Below, one piece after another: positions 18,444 to 29,066 of a stretch of 64,000 bases of DNA. Positions within the stretch are counted from its first letter, which is position 1. Each line of letters begins with the position of its first letter. The notes beneath the pieces are model-generated. The model did not search any database and was not told the origin of the DNA. It saw nothing but the letters and a program-made list of their open reading frames with translations. This DNA is from Gracilariopsis chorda (Eukaryota > Rhodophyta > Florideophyceae > Gracilariales > Gracilariaceae): the NCBI GenBank assembly GCA_003194525.1, contig NBIV01000083.1, positions 186,001-250,000 of the forward strand, in the 5' to 3' direction. The position numbers and the translations under genes are program-made.

Positions 18444-19891
18444 GCCAAAGAGCTCGATTGCCCTGGCTCCAGTCGGAGATCTACCCTTCGTGAATCCAAT
18501 CGAAGTCTGATTTTCAGAAAGATTGACCTGTCCATTGTTGAAGAGAAAGCAGAACAAATCTCTCGAAAACGAGATAACGAAGAAACAATTTTACGTTCTT
18601 GTTTCCAGGACCCCGTACAGTTATCTACCGTTGGTAGCAATTCTAGTTAGTCGTATATCTACCAAGGGAGATTCTTTCCTGGATAAGTGTCCCGCTTAAT
18701 GACACGTGGCCTGCATCGCATGCTTGTCGAACAAAACAAGCATGTGCCATAGACAAGCTTCGCCGCAGCGGCGGTCTGCTCTTAACAAGCTAAAGGTTTA
18801 GGGACATCGATCGCCGGACTGCATTTCTGTCGAAGAAAAGACAGAAACACAGTCCGACGACGGTCTCAAAACTTGCTACTAATTGTTTGTTTCTTCAACG
18901 GTGTCGCAACACAACGTCGTTGACATCTGAGTTGTGCTGAAGAAATTCTGAAGACCTAGCGCCACCGTTGGACACAGAAGAACTATGCTTCCTCCCTTTT
19001 CTAGCAGCAAAACTGAACTAACGCATCAGGTTTGGTCGAATATAAGCATATAAGATCTCTTTGTGTAGACAACACTGTCGAGGCTTATCGTGGATGAACA
19101 ATAACCTAATGAATGGTTTCTGTAAGGTAATAAGCGAATGAAACCTATACCTGGTTGGAAATATACAGTTCTGCCTTATGCTAACCCCAGGGGATTATTA
19201 ACATTCCTACCGTCCAAGTAGCAGATGGTTTGTAGGTCCAGTGTCTGTGCGTCGGCGCAAAGGGTTGGAAGGCGACATGCAGCTAGGAACGAGTGCTCGA
19301 TGAAATAGAATCGGATTCTTTGTCATCACACCATTTCTGTTGACAGGAAAGTGAAGTTTGTGGCATTGGATCTCACTTTACATCACCCCGGCAAAGTGAA
19401 AAGGCCTTCTAAGAACTGGAACATCAAGACTGCATCGTGCTTCTTACCGGACTACGATCAATTTGAGCGCGGTACCGAACCTTCAAGCCTTTATCAGAAA
19501 CGCCGATCCCTCCTAGCATCAACACTTCGCACAACTCGGCTGTGTTATCTGTGTGCACATACCCAAGTAAGTTTGATGGGCAACAGTTCCCACTATGTTC
19601 GCGCTGTACACCCGACTAATCAGCCTTTTGAACTACTCGGCACTATCACCAACCGGACATGTTTACCTTTCGTAAGAATGGTTGAAAACAGGATGTAAAA
19701 GCCGTCGCTCTAAGTGGACGACTTCCGAAGGAATGCCACTTATAAAGCAATGCAGGTGCAAACAGTTGAAAAGTGTAATCCTTGAAGTTAGGCAAGTTAG
19801 CTGCCCATTCTAGCTTCCATTCAATGTACAGTGGAGCCAAAACTCTACGATTCGAGCAAACTTCTAGCTAATGTTAATGAAAGGCTTACGA
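18444..19891. other. Intergenic region right of the foldback element
   Basis: No gene is recognised. A series of short inverted repeats lies at about 18717-18985. A 115-codon open frame (19351-19698) has no family features. The right edge is the 3' flank of SEL1L. Confidence 0.5.
18717..18985. repeat. Cluster of consecutive small hairpins
   Basis: Inverted repeats follow one another: TGCTTGT/ACAAGCA near 18720-18750, CGCCGC/GCGGCG near 18765, CGGACTG..TTTCTGTC paired with GACAGAAA..CAGTCCG at about 18813-18860 (17-bp arms, two mismatches), and TTTCTTCA/TGAAGAAA with inner CACAAC/GTTGTG at about 18890-18950. Such a run could be a structured RNA or decayed transposon ends. Neither can be shown from sequence alone. 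Confidence 0.4.
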
Positions 19892-22105
19892 CTACGAATC
19901 GTGATCGTGTGGAGCAGCTGGTTGTCGTGCCAAACGTTTCCCTCGCACAACGAGAATTGCGCATAGTGCCAAAAACAATGCACCAACGAGTGCAAGGTCT
20001 TCTGCAAAGGAGCTCAAGCTCTCTATAGCTAATATCCTTCTTCCAGTTACACTTCTTGTCGTCCCGGATTGAGACCCCATCTCTGTTGTTGTGGGCTCAT
20101 AACCAAGCTCAGGTAAACTAATATCTTCACACCACCGTCCCAACTTTGAGCAGAAGTCAAGAACAGCCCAGTATACTCGAAGACCAATCAGAGCAACGGT
20201 GGCTGGAGCAATCGCCTCCTGATCTTCCCTGCTGGCTGTCGCTAGGTAACGTACAGCAAGTTGGCGATCTTTCCGAACTCCGAGACCCACGGCGTGCATA
20301 AGACTCAAGGAAACCATTCCCTCAGCATTCTTTAGAGCAGCAGCGAGTTCGTATATGTGAGCAGCTTCTTCGTAGTTTTTCTTTTCTGTGTATAAGACAT
20401 TTCCGGCACGTATAAGAGAATCTGTGTGCCCTTGAATACCAGAATATCTGTATAACTGATGTGCCTCAGTAAGCCTTCGCTCACGATCCCAATGGCTGAG
20501 TTCGGCAAGTTGGTCAGATGAGCTGCGTTCAAGAATCAGTGCTGCATTGAACTGAGCAATTTCGATTCCGACATAAGCAGCTTGCATATAGCGGTACAAA
20601 GCACCATATTGATCTCCATTTTCTAATGACTGAGATGCGAGGTCGAATAGAGTTTTCCATTCTCCTTCTTCCGCGACTTCCTTAAGATACTTGACGCCTT
20701 CTTCGCAGTCACCGGCTTTGAATAGAGGAGAACCGTTAAGAATAATCGTACCAATATTAAGCTTTGCTTGAATGCTCCCAAGATCTGCAGCCTTCTTAAA
20801 TTGTTCATAAGCAAGGGTCAAGTCTTTTTTTCTTCCACGACCATTCCATAGAAGAAGCCCCAATTGGAATGACGCGTCCGCATGGCCGGTCTCAGTAGCG
20901 AGTTCAAAATGCATCGCTGCCCTTGTGTAATCCTTTTCCAGTCCGAGCAAACCATGCAGGTAACACATACCAAGAGCGTAATGAGCCATCGTGTTCCCAA
21001 ATGGAGCGGAATTTCGGAAATGCCAAAGGGCAGTTTCATTTTGCTTCTCTCTCATAGCAATGTAGCCAAGCATAGAATGGGCTTCACGACCACCAGCTTC
21101 GGCAGCTGCTTCTAGAATTTCACGTGCCTGTGCCTCGTCAGCGACAATTCCATATCCTCCGTAATAGTGCAAAGCACCCAAAGCGGTCATTGCCCCCAGA
21201 TCACCCCGTTTAGCTGCATGGCGAAAGTACTGCACTATATCAACATCGTCTGAACCTCTTGGTTGAGCAACCAGTCCATCTTCTTCCAACCTCATCCTTC
21301 CAAGATCTTCGAGGCCATCAGGGAGAGGAGGTTTCGAGTTAAGGAAGTTCTGAGGAGCTGGCCAATGACGCGGATCCGTTGCAATCGCTTGCGCTGCACG
21401 TTGGTAGTAACTCGATGCCATAGGACAACTTTTCCTCACGTTTATGCCGTGCAAGTAGCGGAACCCCAGTGCGGTCATTGAGTAAACGTTTCGAGCGCCT
21501 GCGGCGAGTCCCCAGTGAAGCAGAGCTGCTGCTTCTGATTTCGGCAAACCATATCGATCAGCTATACCGGACGCATACAAAAACCCAAGAAGCGCATTCG
21601 CATCTGGTTGTCCAGCTCTGGCTGCCACAGCCAGGTGATGGACTGCACGTGAAACATCGCGTTTTAATGAAGACTCGCCTGAAAGCAGTAAGGCGGCAGC
21701 CGTTGACATAGCACCTGAGTGACCCAACAAACCGGCTAAGCGGAACAGTTTCAAAGCTCTGGCCCCGTCTTGTCGGTGAGAGATCTCTCGTTCAGCCAGC
21801 TCTATTAGTTGTTCGGGAAGATTTTCGACTTGCGGTTGAGTGATGTTTTCCTCTTCTTCAGCATCCCAAGCTGAGAATTGATCGTCGGCTGGCGCAAAGA
21901 ATTCATAGTATGGATTGGCGGTTGTTTGTGAAGCCCGCAAAGAACTTGTTAATGGCGCATCATCCAGATCTTTCACAGCCACTGCTTCTTCGTAAATAGC
22001 AAGATAAAGAGTGAGGACTAACGCGAAGCGAAGAAAGGAACGAAATGCAGGTGGGGACGTAGCCATCTCAGAAGTGGGAACTATGGTTATCCGAAGCGAA
22101 AACAA
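19892..22105 (-). CDS. SEL1L: SEL1L/Hrd3-type ERAD adaptor
   Basis: The 737-residue protein is built of Sel1-like repeats (about 105-620; recurring AMxxLGxxYxxGxG patterns such as ALGMCYLHGLLGLEKDYTRA). An N-terminal signal peptide precedes them, probably starting at the second Met (residue 14, MATSPPAFRSFLRFALVL). A single transmembrane helix lies near the C-terminus (about 703-720), followed by a short basic tail. This is the topology of SEL1L/Hrd3, the lumenal partner of the HRD1 ubiquitin ligase that passes misfolded glycoproteins to retrotranslocation. Length and layout fit. It is head-to-head with ALG8, which acts in the same compartment on N-glycan assembly. Confidence 0.87.
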   Translation of the reverse strand: MFSLRITIVPTSEMATSPPAFRSFLRFALVLTLYLAIYEEAVAVKDLDDAPLTSSLRASQTTANPYYEFFAPADDQFSAWDAEEEENITQPQVENLPEQLIELAEREISHRQDGARALKLFRLAGLLGHSGAMSTAAALLLSGESSLKRDVSRAVHHLAVAARAGQPDANALLGFLYASGIADRYGLPKSEAAALLHWGLAAGARNVYSMTALGFRYLHGINVRKSCPMASSYYQRAAQAIATDPRHWPAPQNFLNSKPPLPDGLEDLGRMRLEEDGLVAQPRGSDDVDIVQYFRHAAKRGDLGAMTALGALHYYGGYGIVADEAQAREILEAAAEAGGREAHSMLGYIAMREKQNETALWHFRNSAPFGNTMAHYALGMCYLHGLLGLEKDYTRAAMHFELATETGHADASFQLGLLLWNGRGRKKDLTLAYEQFKKAADLGSIQAKLNIGTIILNGSPLFKAGDCEEGVKYLKEVAEEGEWKTLFDLASQSLENGDQYGALYRYMQAAYVGIEIAQFNAALILERSSSDQLAELSHWDRERRLTEAHQLYRYSGIQGHTDSLIRAGNVLYTEKKNYEEAAHIYELAAALKNAEGMVSLSLMHAVGLGVRKDRQLAVRYLATASREDQEAIAPATVALIGLRVYWAVLDFCSKLGRWCEDISLPELGYEPTTTEMGSQSGTTRSVTGRRILAIESLSSFAEDLALVGALFLALCAILVVRGKRLARQPAAPHDHDS

Positions 22106-22708
22106 AACGTTCTAACGCAGCCTATTTGGCTAGAGGGACTCGATGCCAGAAGTTCAGGAGCGTACTTGCGTAGGCACGGAAATCACACAAAACATCTGAC
22201 AAGCGTAAGAATCATCTTGAAAGAAGACCGAGCGGTTTGAGTTGTGACGCGCGCTGGGCAACTCCGGGAGCGGTCTGTCGAGCGCATGACATATTTCGAA
22301 TTCGTGAGCTTGCTGTTCACTGTGAGGACTTGGAAACACCAGCTGTGTTTGCGGAATGGAACTTTTTAGTTTTCTTACTGTGTAATGCCCTAATGCCTTG
22401 CTGGACTGCCGTTGCGCACTTCATGCGCAGAATGGGGAGAGGACCTCAAGAGCGAAATTGCCGTCGTACCCTGCGCTGTGTCATTCGGATGTTTACGGCG
22501 CAAAGTTTACGCTATGGAGTTCTTCAAGGAATCGAGCCACGTTCACATCGCAGGGACATAGCTAAATTCAGCGCCAACCCTGACCTATATTCGCTTGATC
22601 ATATCCAAAACTGTGGCTACTTGGCCTCATTTCTCTCTGATTGAGAACATCGCGTGCAGCCTCCATTGAGCTGCTCCAGGGATTGGTGGAATAGATGAGA
22701 ATGCACGT
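22106..22708. promoter_or_regulatory. Shared divergent upstream region of SEL1L and ALG8
   Basis: This 603-bp gap lies between two head-to-head ER glycoprotein-handling genes. A 135-codon open frame on the plus strand has no family features. I did not find a recognisable UPR element or TATA box. Confidence 0.35.
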
Positions 22709-24226
22709 ATGAAGAGCAGCATGAAGAACGATCCTGTTTTCTGGCGTGTCGTGCAAGTAGCGCTGATTTCCGTTTCGCTCAAAGTCCTGCTATTCCCGAC
22801 TTCTTTCAGCACGGACCTGCATGTACATCGAAACTGGAAGGCAATCACGTACAACAGGCCCCTTTCGCATTGGTACACGGAGAGTACTTCGAAATGGACA
22901 TTGGACTACCCGCCGATGTTTGCGTATCTGGAATATGTACTGAGTCATGTGCTGCGTCCTTTCGACCCGTCTTTAACCAGGCTTGTAGTCGAAGATGTCG
23001 TCACTGATCGCTCAGTTACACTTCTTCGAATGTCAGTGTTGTTGGCCGAGGTATCACTTATGTACTCTGTTTATCATATTCTCTTCACTCTTCACAAGCA
23101 CGGAAAGTTGTCTCCTTCACGCACGCACATTGCTTCCGTACTGCTCCTGCTATGCCCCGGTCTCACACTTGTCGACAACATTCATTTTCAGTACAATGCC
23201 CTGCCCATATCCATGCTTCTCCTGACTCTCTCTCACTTGATCAACGATCAGAAGCACTTCGCGTGCATTACGTTCTGTGTGGCACTCAATCTGAAACACA
23301 CTCTCCTTCCTTTGGTCCCTACAGTGTCAATTTACCTCCTCGCCACACTACCACGAGAAACTGCTTCTGCAATTCGCACTCTTTCCTCGCTTTTCGTCGT
23401 CACCGTCGCCACTTTAATAGTACCATGGCTTCCGTTTTGTGTGGTCGGAGGTTGGCAGTACATAGGCAGCATATGTTCTCGACTGTTTCCTTTCGACCGC
23501 GGTCTGCTACATGCGAACTGGGCCCCAAACTTCTGGTCCCTCTACGCTCTCGTTGATCGAATACTACTACGTGTCTTTCCAAAAGCATCCGCGCCCCTGA
23601 TAACATCTGGAAGAATCGGGGAAAGCGCCCCCTTCGCGCACCTCCCGAATCCTACGCCGACCGTCTGCACGGCACTCATCATCATGTCCACAACTCTAGT
23701 GCTGCTTCGTTTGTTCCGCGACCCAAGCGTTGAAAACTTACTCACGTCAACCGCGTACAATTTGCAAGCTGCCTTTATGTTTGGCTGGCATGTTCACGAA
23801 AAGGCTGCTCTACTGCCTCTGTATCCTCTTCTTGTTGCAGCAATGGTCAACGATGATTTGCGATTCCCTTTCTTCTTGTTCTCTCTAGCGTCCCAGTTTG
23901 CACTATTTGAGCTTGTAAGGAAGCCAGCTGAATCCATGTTCATCACTGCACATTTTCTGGCGTATCACGCTTTCGTAGCTGCTGAGCTACCCATACGTAG
24001 CTCTAGCAAATATGCAGTTCTCGTATATGCCGTGGGGCTCGTTTTTGCTGAAGCTTACTGCGGAGTTGTCGGTATTCACCGTATGCTATTCGCAGATCAA
24101 CTACAGTTCTTGCCGATCTTGTTCGTGTCCGTGTATTCGAGTCTGGGTGTTATTGCATCCTTCTTGGCGCTTGTCCACAGATTTGTACACCTCCCACTTG
24201 AATCACAAGAAAGCGCTGTGTCTTGA
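22709..24226 (+). CDS. ALG8: ALG8 dolichyl-P-Glc:Glc1Man9GlcNAc2-PP-dolichol glucosyltransferase
   Basis: This 505-residue polytopic membrane protein belongs to the ALG6/ALG8 family. The first lumenal loop has STDLHVHRNWKAITYNRPLS and WTLDYPP, the acidic catalytic region of the family. Later motifs are HFQYNALP, LNLKHTLLPL, RLFPFDRGLLHANWAPNFW and FGWHVHEK (about residue 361). The combination is closer to ALG8 than ALG6. ALG8 adds the second glucose to the lipid-linked oligosaccharide in the ER lumen. The ATG at 22709 is used; a second in-frame Met four codons later is equally possible. Its divergent neighbour is SEL1L. Confidence 0.9.
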   Translation: MKSSMKNDPVFWRVVQVALISVSLKVLLFPTSFSTDLHVHRNWKAITYNRPLSHWYTESTSKWTLDYPPMFAYLEYVLSHVLRPFDPSLTRLVVEDVVTDRSVTLLRMSVLLAEVSLMYSVYHILFTLHKHGKLSPSRTHIASVLLLLCPGLTLVDNIHFQYNALPISMLLLTLSHLINDQKHFACITFCVALNLKHTLLPLVPTVSIYLLATLPRETASAIRTLSSLFVVTVATLIVPWLPFCVVGGWQYIGSICSRLFPFDRGLLHANWAPNFWSLYALVDRILLRVFPKASAPLITSGRIGESAPFAHLPNPTPTVCTALIIMSTTLVLLRLFRDPSVENLLTSTAYNLQAAFMFGWHVHEKAALLPLYPLLVAAMVNDDLRFPFFLFSLASQFALFELVRKPAESMFITAHFLAYHAFVAAELPIRSSSKYAVLVYAVGLVFAEAYCGVVGIHRMLFADQLQFLPILFVSVYSSLGVIASFLALVHRFVHLPLESQESAVS

Positions 24227-26510
24227 CTTGTTATAGATTTAGGAATGAACAAATATTTGCGCTTTTTTGCACCTCTTGCGTGCTTTCTAGGCAGCATTTC
24301 AATGGCGATAAGCTCTACACCCGTAGCAAATATCACATTATTATTAACATCATATTGACATGCTGATGTGATAGAGGTGGACAAGACGACAAGAGCAGCT
24401 GCGGGGACCGCGGCTCGTCCAGGCGCGGGAAGCCTCATTCGATTTGAAGGATGAACGCCAAGAAATATCCTTAGTCTCTGCCTCGAAGGTCAAGCTTCCA
24501 GGCCGACCCGGTTGCTGCACCGCGTTGTTTTGCAGTCATTCGCACCAGCAGAAAGCACACTCCAAGAGGTCGGTTTAATAAACTGCAACCATATGGGATC
24601 AATGGGATCAGTGTCGCTTTGAGCGTGTTCTCTCATCCCGCTACTAGTTCCGCGCAACATAAATTGGTATTGCAGCCCCAGATGAGCCATAAACTCTTTG
24701 ACGCCACTCTTGACTCCTTAGCAGCGAGGGCAAAATCGCTGGACTTCTTCACCACAACAAGTTCATGTTCATTCCTCTTGGAAGTCGCTGGTTAATAGGC
24801 TGAACTGCAAAACCTTATAACGTCAGATAACTTACTGTATCACATTCGGTTTTCAAACTGATTGGAGCTGGGGTAGATGTTCACGAGAGGTGCGCTCATG
24901 CACCGTGAGTGAAGAAGGTAGTATACAGTATGAAGGATTCAAGATTCAGTTCGTGAATCCTGCAAACTCGACAAAGCACGATTAAGTTTTTGGCAGTGAT
25001 ACTTCATCTATTCCGATTGCCAACGCTTCACTCAAAAGGCATTCCTTACTGTTGTATATCTCTGGGCAGGCCACTGATAACAAACAGCCCATCTCCTCCC
25101 GTTTCAGTCCGTTGTGCGGAAAGCCCAGATCTATCTTGACAGAAGAATCTTGAGCCGTTGTGTCCTACTTTGTGTAGAGAGGAACACCGTCGCGGGTACA
25201 GAGTATAGATACACACAGTATCGGTAAGATCTCCCTTGCTAGAAGCAACGGTCAGGTTGTATGATCATCATATGATATAGGCCATGTAACATACCCATGT
25301 TCTGTATCATGCGCCGTAACCTTGTATTCACTATTCGGCTCACCCATGCTGAAGACTGCAACAAAAATAGAAACACTCTCGAGGTTTTCTTGCGTTCATC
25401 CCAATGTCCATCGCCTTCACTCGCTTGCAAACTGAAAGCCGATGCCATATTAAAGTCAATACAGCGCAATCCAGGTCTGTGATTCCCGTGTCAGCAAGAC
25501 AAGGACTCATAATTTATGAAGTGTTTGTGACATTGGAAAGCAGCTCGACTGACAAAGGTTTGTTTGGCTTTCACAAGTCGACGCAAGAGTTACCGTTGGT
25601 AGATTGCTACCCTTGGTATACAGGATGATCCTTCATTCGTGTCAACGGTAAGCTGGGGCAGAGAACTGTGCGAAAGATAAAGGGTTACATCTTGTATAGC
25701 AAAAGTGAGGGTTCGTCATTGCATGCAAAACTCCTTGAAACTGTATATCCTGTCCTCCTTTGAGTCTTTTTGGCGAATATCAAGTGTAGGGGTAATGAGA
25801 TTTGGTTGAGTGGAAAAGGTTGGGGTGGAAAATCCTGTAGATATGCCGGAAAGCTTGTCGGAATTGACGCGTCCAGCGACATGTGCCCATTCGCGACTTG
25901 AGGTTGTGCCATGGACTCCAACCTTTGTTACATCATACATCTATCTCAGTTTATAAGCATATGCTGATGTTGAGATATCATTATCACTTACTTTGCTAGG
26001 TGCAAGCTGGGCCAATAACCTAGAACAATCGGGAATTAATCTTAGCGAACGACCAAAACAAAACAAACTGTACAAGATAGACCGGACGCAAGCTGGAAAT
26101 ATGAAACGATAAGCGTACGCAAGAGAACCACACCCTTGTCCAAAGTGGTCCCAGGATTTGTGTCATACGATGCGTTGCTGCCCACAGTCTTCATAAAAAC
26201 GTGTACCATATCCTGACAGACGCGTCTAATAAGAGCTTCTAACAATCTCTCCCTCGCAAGAGCGATGCTCGCTTTCCCTTTGCGTCGCCGAAATCTAGTT
26301 GGATATGAGAACTTGTCACGTGCCATTGTTCAAATCGCTAATAAAGCGAGCCCGTGTTGAGCCAGCCACCTTTTGCGCAATTTACGAGCCAGTCGAAATA
26401 CGAAGACAAAATCCACTCGGTTCTTCAACTGAGCCTTGAATAAAACAAGGCGTGAAGCGGCATAAAGAATGCAATGTGAGAGGACCTGAAAAATGAGCAA
26501 AATGTATGTC
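24227..26510. other. 2.3-kb intergenic region, no gene recognised
   Basis: This is the convergent 3' space of ALG8 and the PP2C gene. Several 60-95 codon open frames (for example minus 26042-26326, with a basic N-terminus and a hydrophobic C-terminal stretch) exist, but none is supported by family features. I see no repeats. Confidence 0.45.
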
Positions 26511-27567
26511 TCATGGGAACGGTTCTAAAGGCCAGTGGAGCTTTACGACGATGGCGGAAATGTCGTCAATAGTGTCACCGCCATTTGCAAACCATCGTGT
26601 AGCAGCATGTCTCACCAACGCTTCAGTGATACGTTGAGGACTGTTGTTCGCATGCGCAGAAACAAATTGGACAACATCCTGATTGGTCATAACATTCCAG
26701 ATTCCATCCGTAGCCACAATAAGGAATTGATCCTGTTCGGAAAGACTGTACGCGGTGATGTCTGGTTCACTGGTAACAATTCCCGAAAGAATGGTATCGC
26801 CAATGGCCCTAGATATGGACAAGCCGGGTAGACGCTTATCTTTCAACCATACTCGTGGTGGCCCGGTGTCGACACCGGAAGGTGTCCATCGCTCTACCCG
26901 TCCACCGGCGCTTTCAATTCGCTTGCGTTCTCGCGGCACTTCGGGGGCGTGATCTTCGGTGAGTGCAACTGGGACTAAGCCTCCATTTCTCAATGTAGCA
27001 ACGATAATACGCGAGTCTCCCAAATTTGCACAGGTTACGTAACCCTCATGCACAACGGCGGCAGCGAGTGTGGTACCGGTCATAAGAGAGTCTAGAGCAG
27101 CATCTCTGATAGAAGCGGCGGTACGGCGACAGGAGTGCTGTAAAGCGGTAGCAACGGTTGAATACTTGTGTGACAAAGAAGAGCGAAATTCTCTCGTAAA
27201 ACGCTGCGCGACAAATGCGGACATACGATGGCCGTTGCGACCGTGTGCATCAAAAAACGGCGAAGAGAGAAACCGCTTGAAGTGGGTCTGGTAAGGGCAG
27301 AAGCACTGCTAGAGCATCTTGATTGTAGGGCGAGTTGGAGAGAAGTTGCCATCCCGTGCGAGACTTGAAGCCGACGTGAAGACGAAGAGTGGCTTCTTGA
27401 CGACGAATGCATACGAGACGACGCTTAGAGGCGTTACGGTCCTCTTCGGGGACGAGCGTGCGATGAGTGTGAGCGCGACGAGGTGGGAGAACCGGAGCTT
27501 TTCTCGATGGCGGTGCACCCGGTGATACACGAGAGGGAAAATACACGCGAAGATCAAAGCAAGACAT
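26511..27567 (-). pseudogene. PP2C-family Ser/Thr phosphatase with a one-base frameshift
   Basis: Two minus-strand frames together make one PP2C domain. The first (27567 down to about 27258) holds NQDALAVLLP and SLFAVF. The second (from about 27257 to 26511) holds DAHGRNGHRM, SLMTGTTLAAAV, CANLGDSRIIVAT, TEDHAPEV, SRAIGD and IVATDGIWNVM, in the correct order. The join falls in a run of six T on the coding strand (A6 at 27252-27257); five would keep the frame. PP2C enzymes are Mg/Mn-dependent phosphatases using Asp ligands, and the DAHG and DGIW segments are retained. The extra base could be a real lesion, an assembly homopolymer error or, less likely, a frameshift site. The short basic N-terminus gives no clear targeting signal. 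Confidence 0.8.
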
Positions 27568-28856
27568 TGGATTCTTCTTATCGAGGAACGCAAAAGGGGC
27601 GGGTTATTGGGGGGGGGGGGGTGGGGGGGGGGATGGAGTACAGCGCCGCAGACGAGCTGCGAAGAAGCGGGGAGGGAAGCGGGAAGAGTAAGTGGGGCGC
27701 AAAATCAAAGCCCTCAACACTCAGGACTGTCGTGGAACGACTTGTGGAGGGTTGGTCGTAAGGCGATGAAGGGCGGGAAATGGGGCCGAGAGATAGTTGG
27801 GCGCAGTTTCACGCGTGGACTTTTGCGAGTATGCGATGGCACGCGTTATTACAGTAGACATACACACGCACGCGCTGGTGTTTGCTGATGTGCCATGGTT
27901 AGGCAGATTGTGGTTTAGGCGTCATACAGCACTTTCTCCCTCTTGCGTGCGCCCCGAGGAGGAACTCTTGCGTTGATTGGGTGATTGGATTCCGTTTGTT
28001 GGTGTACGAAGTTGTCGCGATGTGAGTGGTGCGAGACAGTGTAACCTTACGACTAAACTCTAAGATATGGTACAGTAGTCGGAGCTGAGCCGCAACCTGT
28101 GCTGCGCTGGTTTTCAGGGTGAAAACGTGCTCAGGATTGTGTAACGAGGTTTTTTGCAGGCTGCGCTGCGTAGGCGATAGAGAGCTTTTGTTACACGCTT
28201 GTATAAAGGTAGGAATTATGTTTCGCGTTTGGCTGATGTGCAGGGCGACAAAAGGGATGTAGGATGAAGCGCGAATAAGTGGAGAATGCATGGTGCGTGC
28301 CGCTTGGTATGTGAGATTGATGCAGATACGTGTGTGGCCCGTGGGAAAGTAGGTCAGAAGCTTGTTCCACGCCAATGGAGCGTTAGGACTCCTTACTAAG
28401 GAACATAACGATGTATGGTGGCTATGTGACGGCGATAAGGGATTTCGAGTTGCGCTCTTCGACGTGGTGTCTCTGGAAGAAATTTTCTTTTTGTTGCCGT
28501 TGGCGAGTTGATTGGGGGCAGTTAACACTCGTGGGAAACACGAAGAGAGGGGGAGTGGGGCTTCTCAAGAGCAAACGTCAAGTTGACGTGATGAAGGCAC
28601 TGTTTATGGTAGTGAGTGCGGGGGAGTGGACTCGATAGTGAGACAAAGTAAGGCACTGGCGATTGGGAAAGGGATGGCAACGACATTTGTGGTCAGAAGT
28701 TTTGACTCTCGTTTGTGCAGCGGACTTGTTTAATGGGCGGAGCTGAGACTTGCGTCAGACGGTTGCGAAACGGTGGCGTCGACTGTTTCGTTGTTTGGTG
28801 GCTTTAATGGACGTGTTGCGCATATCGGCATCCGCCAAGTGCTTCCTCTCTGGTTG
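27568..28856. other. Intergenic region between PP2C and the copia insertion
   Basis: This stretch holds the PP2C upstream region with its poly-G tract. A 209-codon minus-strand open frame (27899-28528) has no recognisable domain and is not called. The last five bases (28852-28856, GGTTG) are the left target-site duplication of the copia element. Confidence 0.5.
27609..27642 (+). repeat. Poly-G tract upstream of the PP2C gene
   Basis: A run of G broken by a single T and ending in GGAT lies about 45 bp upstream of the PP2C start. It could form a G-quadruplex and is also a likely place for sequencing length error. Confidence 0.6.
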
Positions 28857-28919
28857 TGTGAATGTGTGGCTGTAAGCTGTACTTTCACGTGAGCTCCCAC
28901 ATGGGTGGAAGCTGCAGTA
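28857..28919 (+). repeat. Copia 5' LTR, first part (before the pogo insertion)
   Basis: These 63 bases are identical to the start of the 3' LTR (37790-37852). The last two bases are the TA target of the DNA transposon. GGTTG immediately to the left is the 5-bp copia target duplication. Confidence 0.93.
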
Positions 28920-28944
28920 AACAACCGATCCCTAATTCGGCTGA
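28920..28944 (+). repeat. Left terminal inverted repeat of the pogo element
   Basis: It matches the right end in inverted orientation over about 24 positions with four or five differences. It abuts the duplicated TA. Confidence 0.85.
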
Positions 28945-29066
28945 AATTCCAATAGTGGCAATGGCTCTCTTGGTCCAATTTGGCTCATTTCTTTGTCAAG
29001 AACCTCAGAAGTCAACAATATTGAGCTGTCATTCTTCTTCTTTAGCTCAACAATACTTAGGTTAGC

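Noticed and set aside
19351-19698. 115-codon plus-strand open frame
   Set aside because: No recognisable feature, and the residues do not look like any family; start and length are within chance.
26042-26326. 94-codon minus-strand open frame with basic N-terminus and hydrophobic end
   Set aside because: Could be a small membrane protein, but nothing else supports it; left as part of the intergenic description.
27899-28528. 209-codon minus-strand open frame
   Set aside because: Composition is low-complexity Ser/Thr/His-rich with no domain, no conserved neighbour and no start context; treated as chance.
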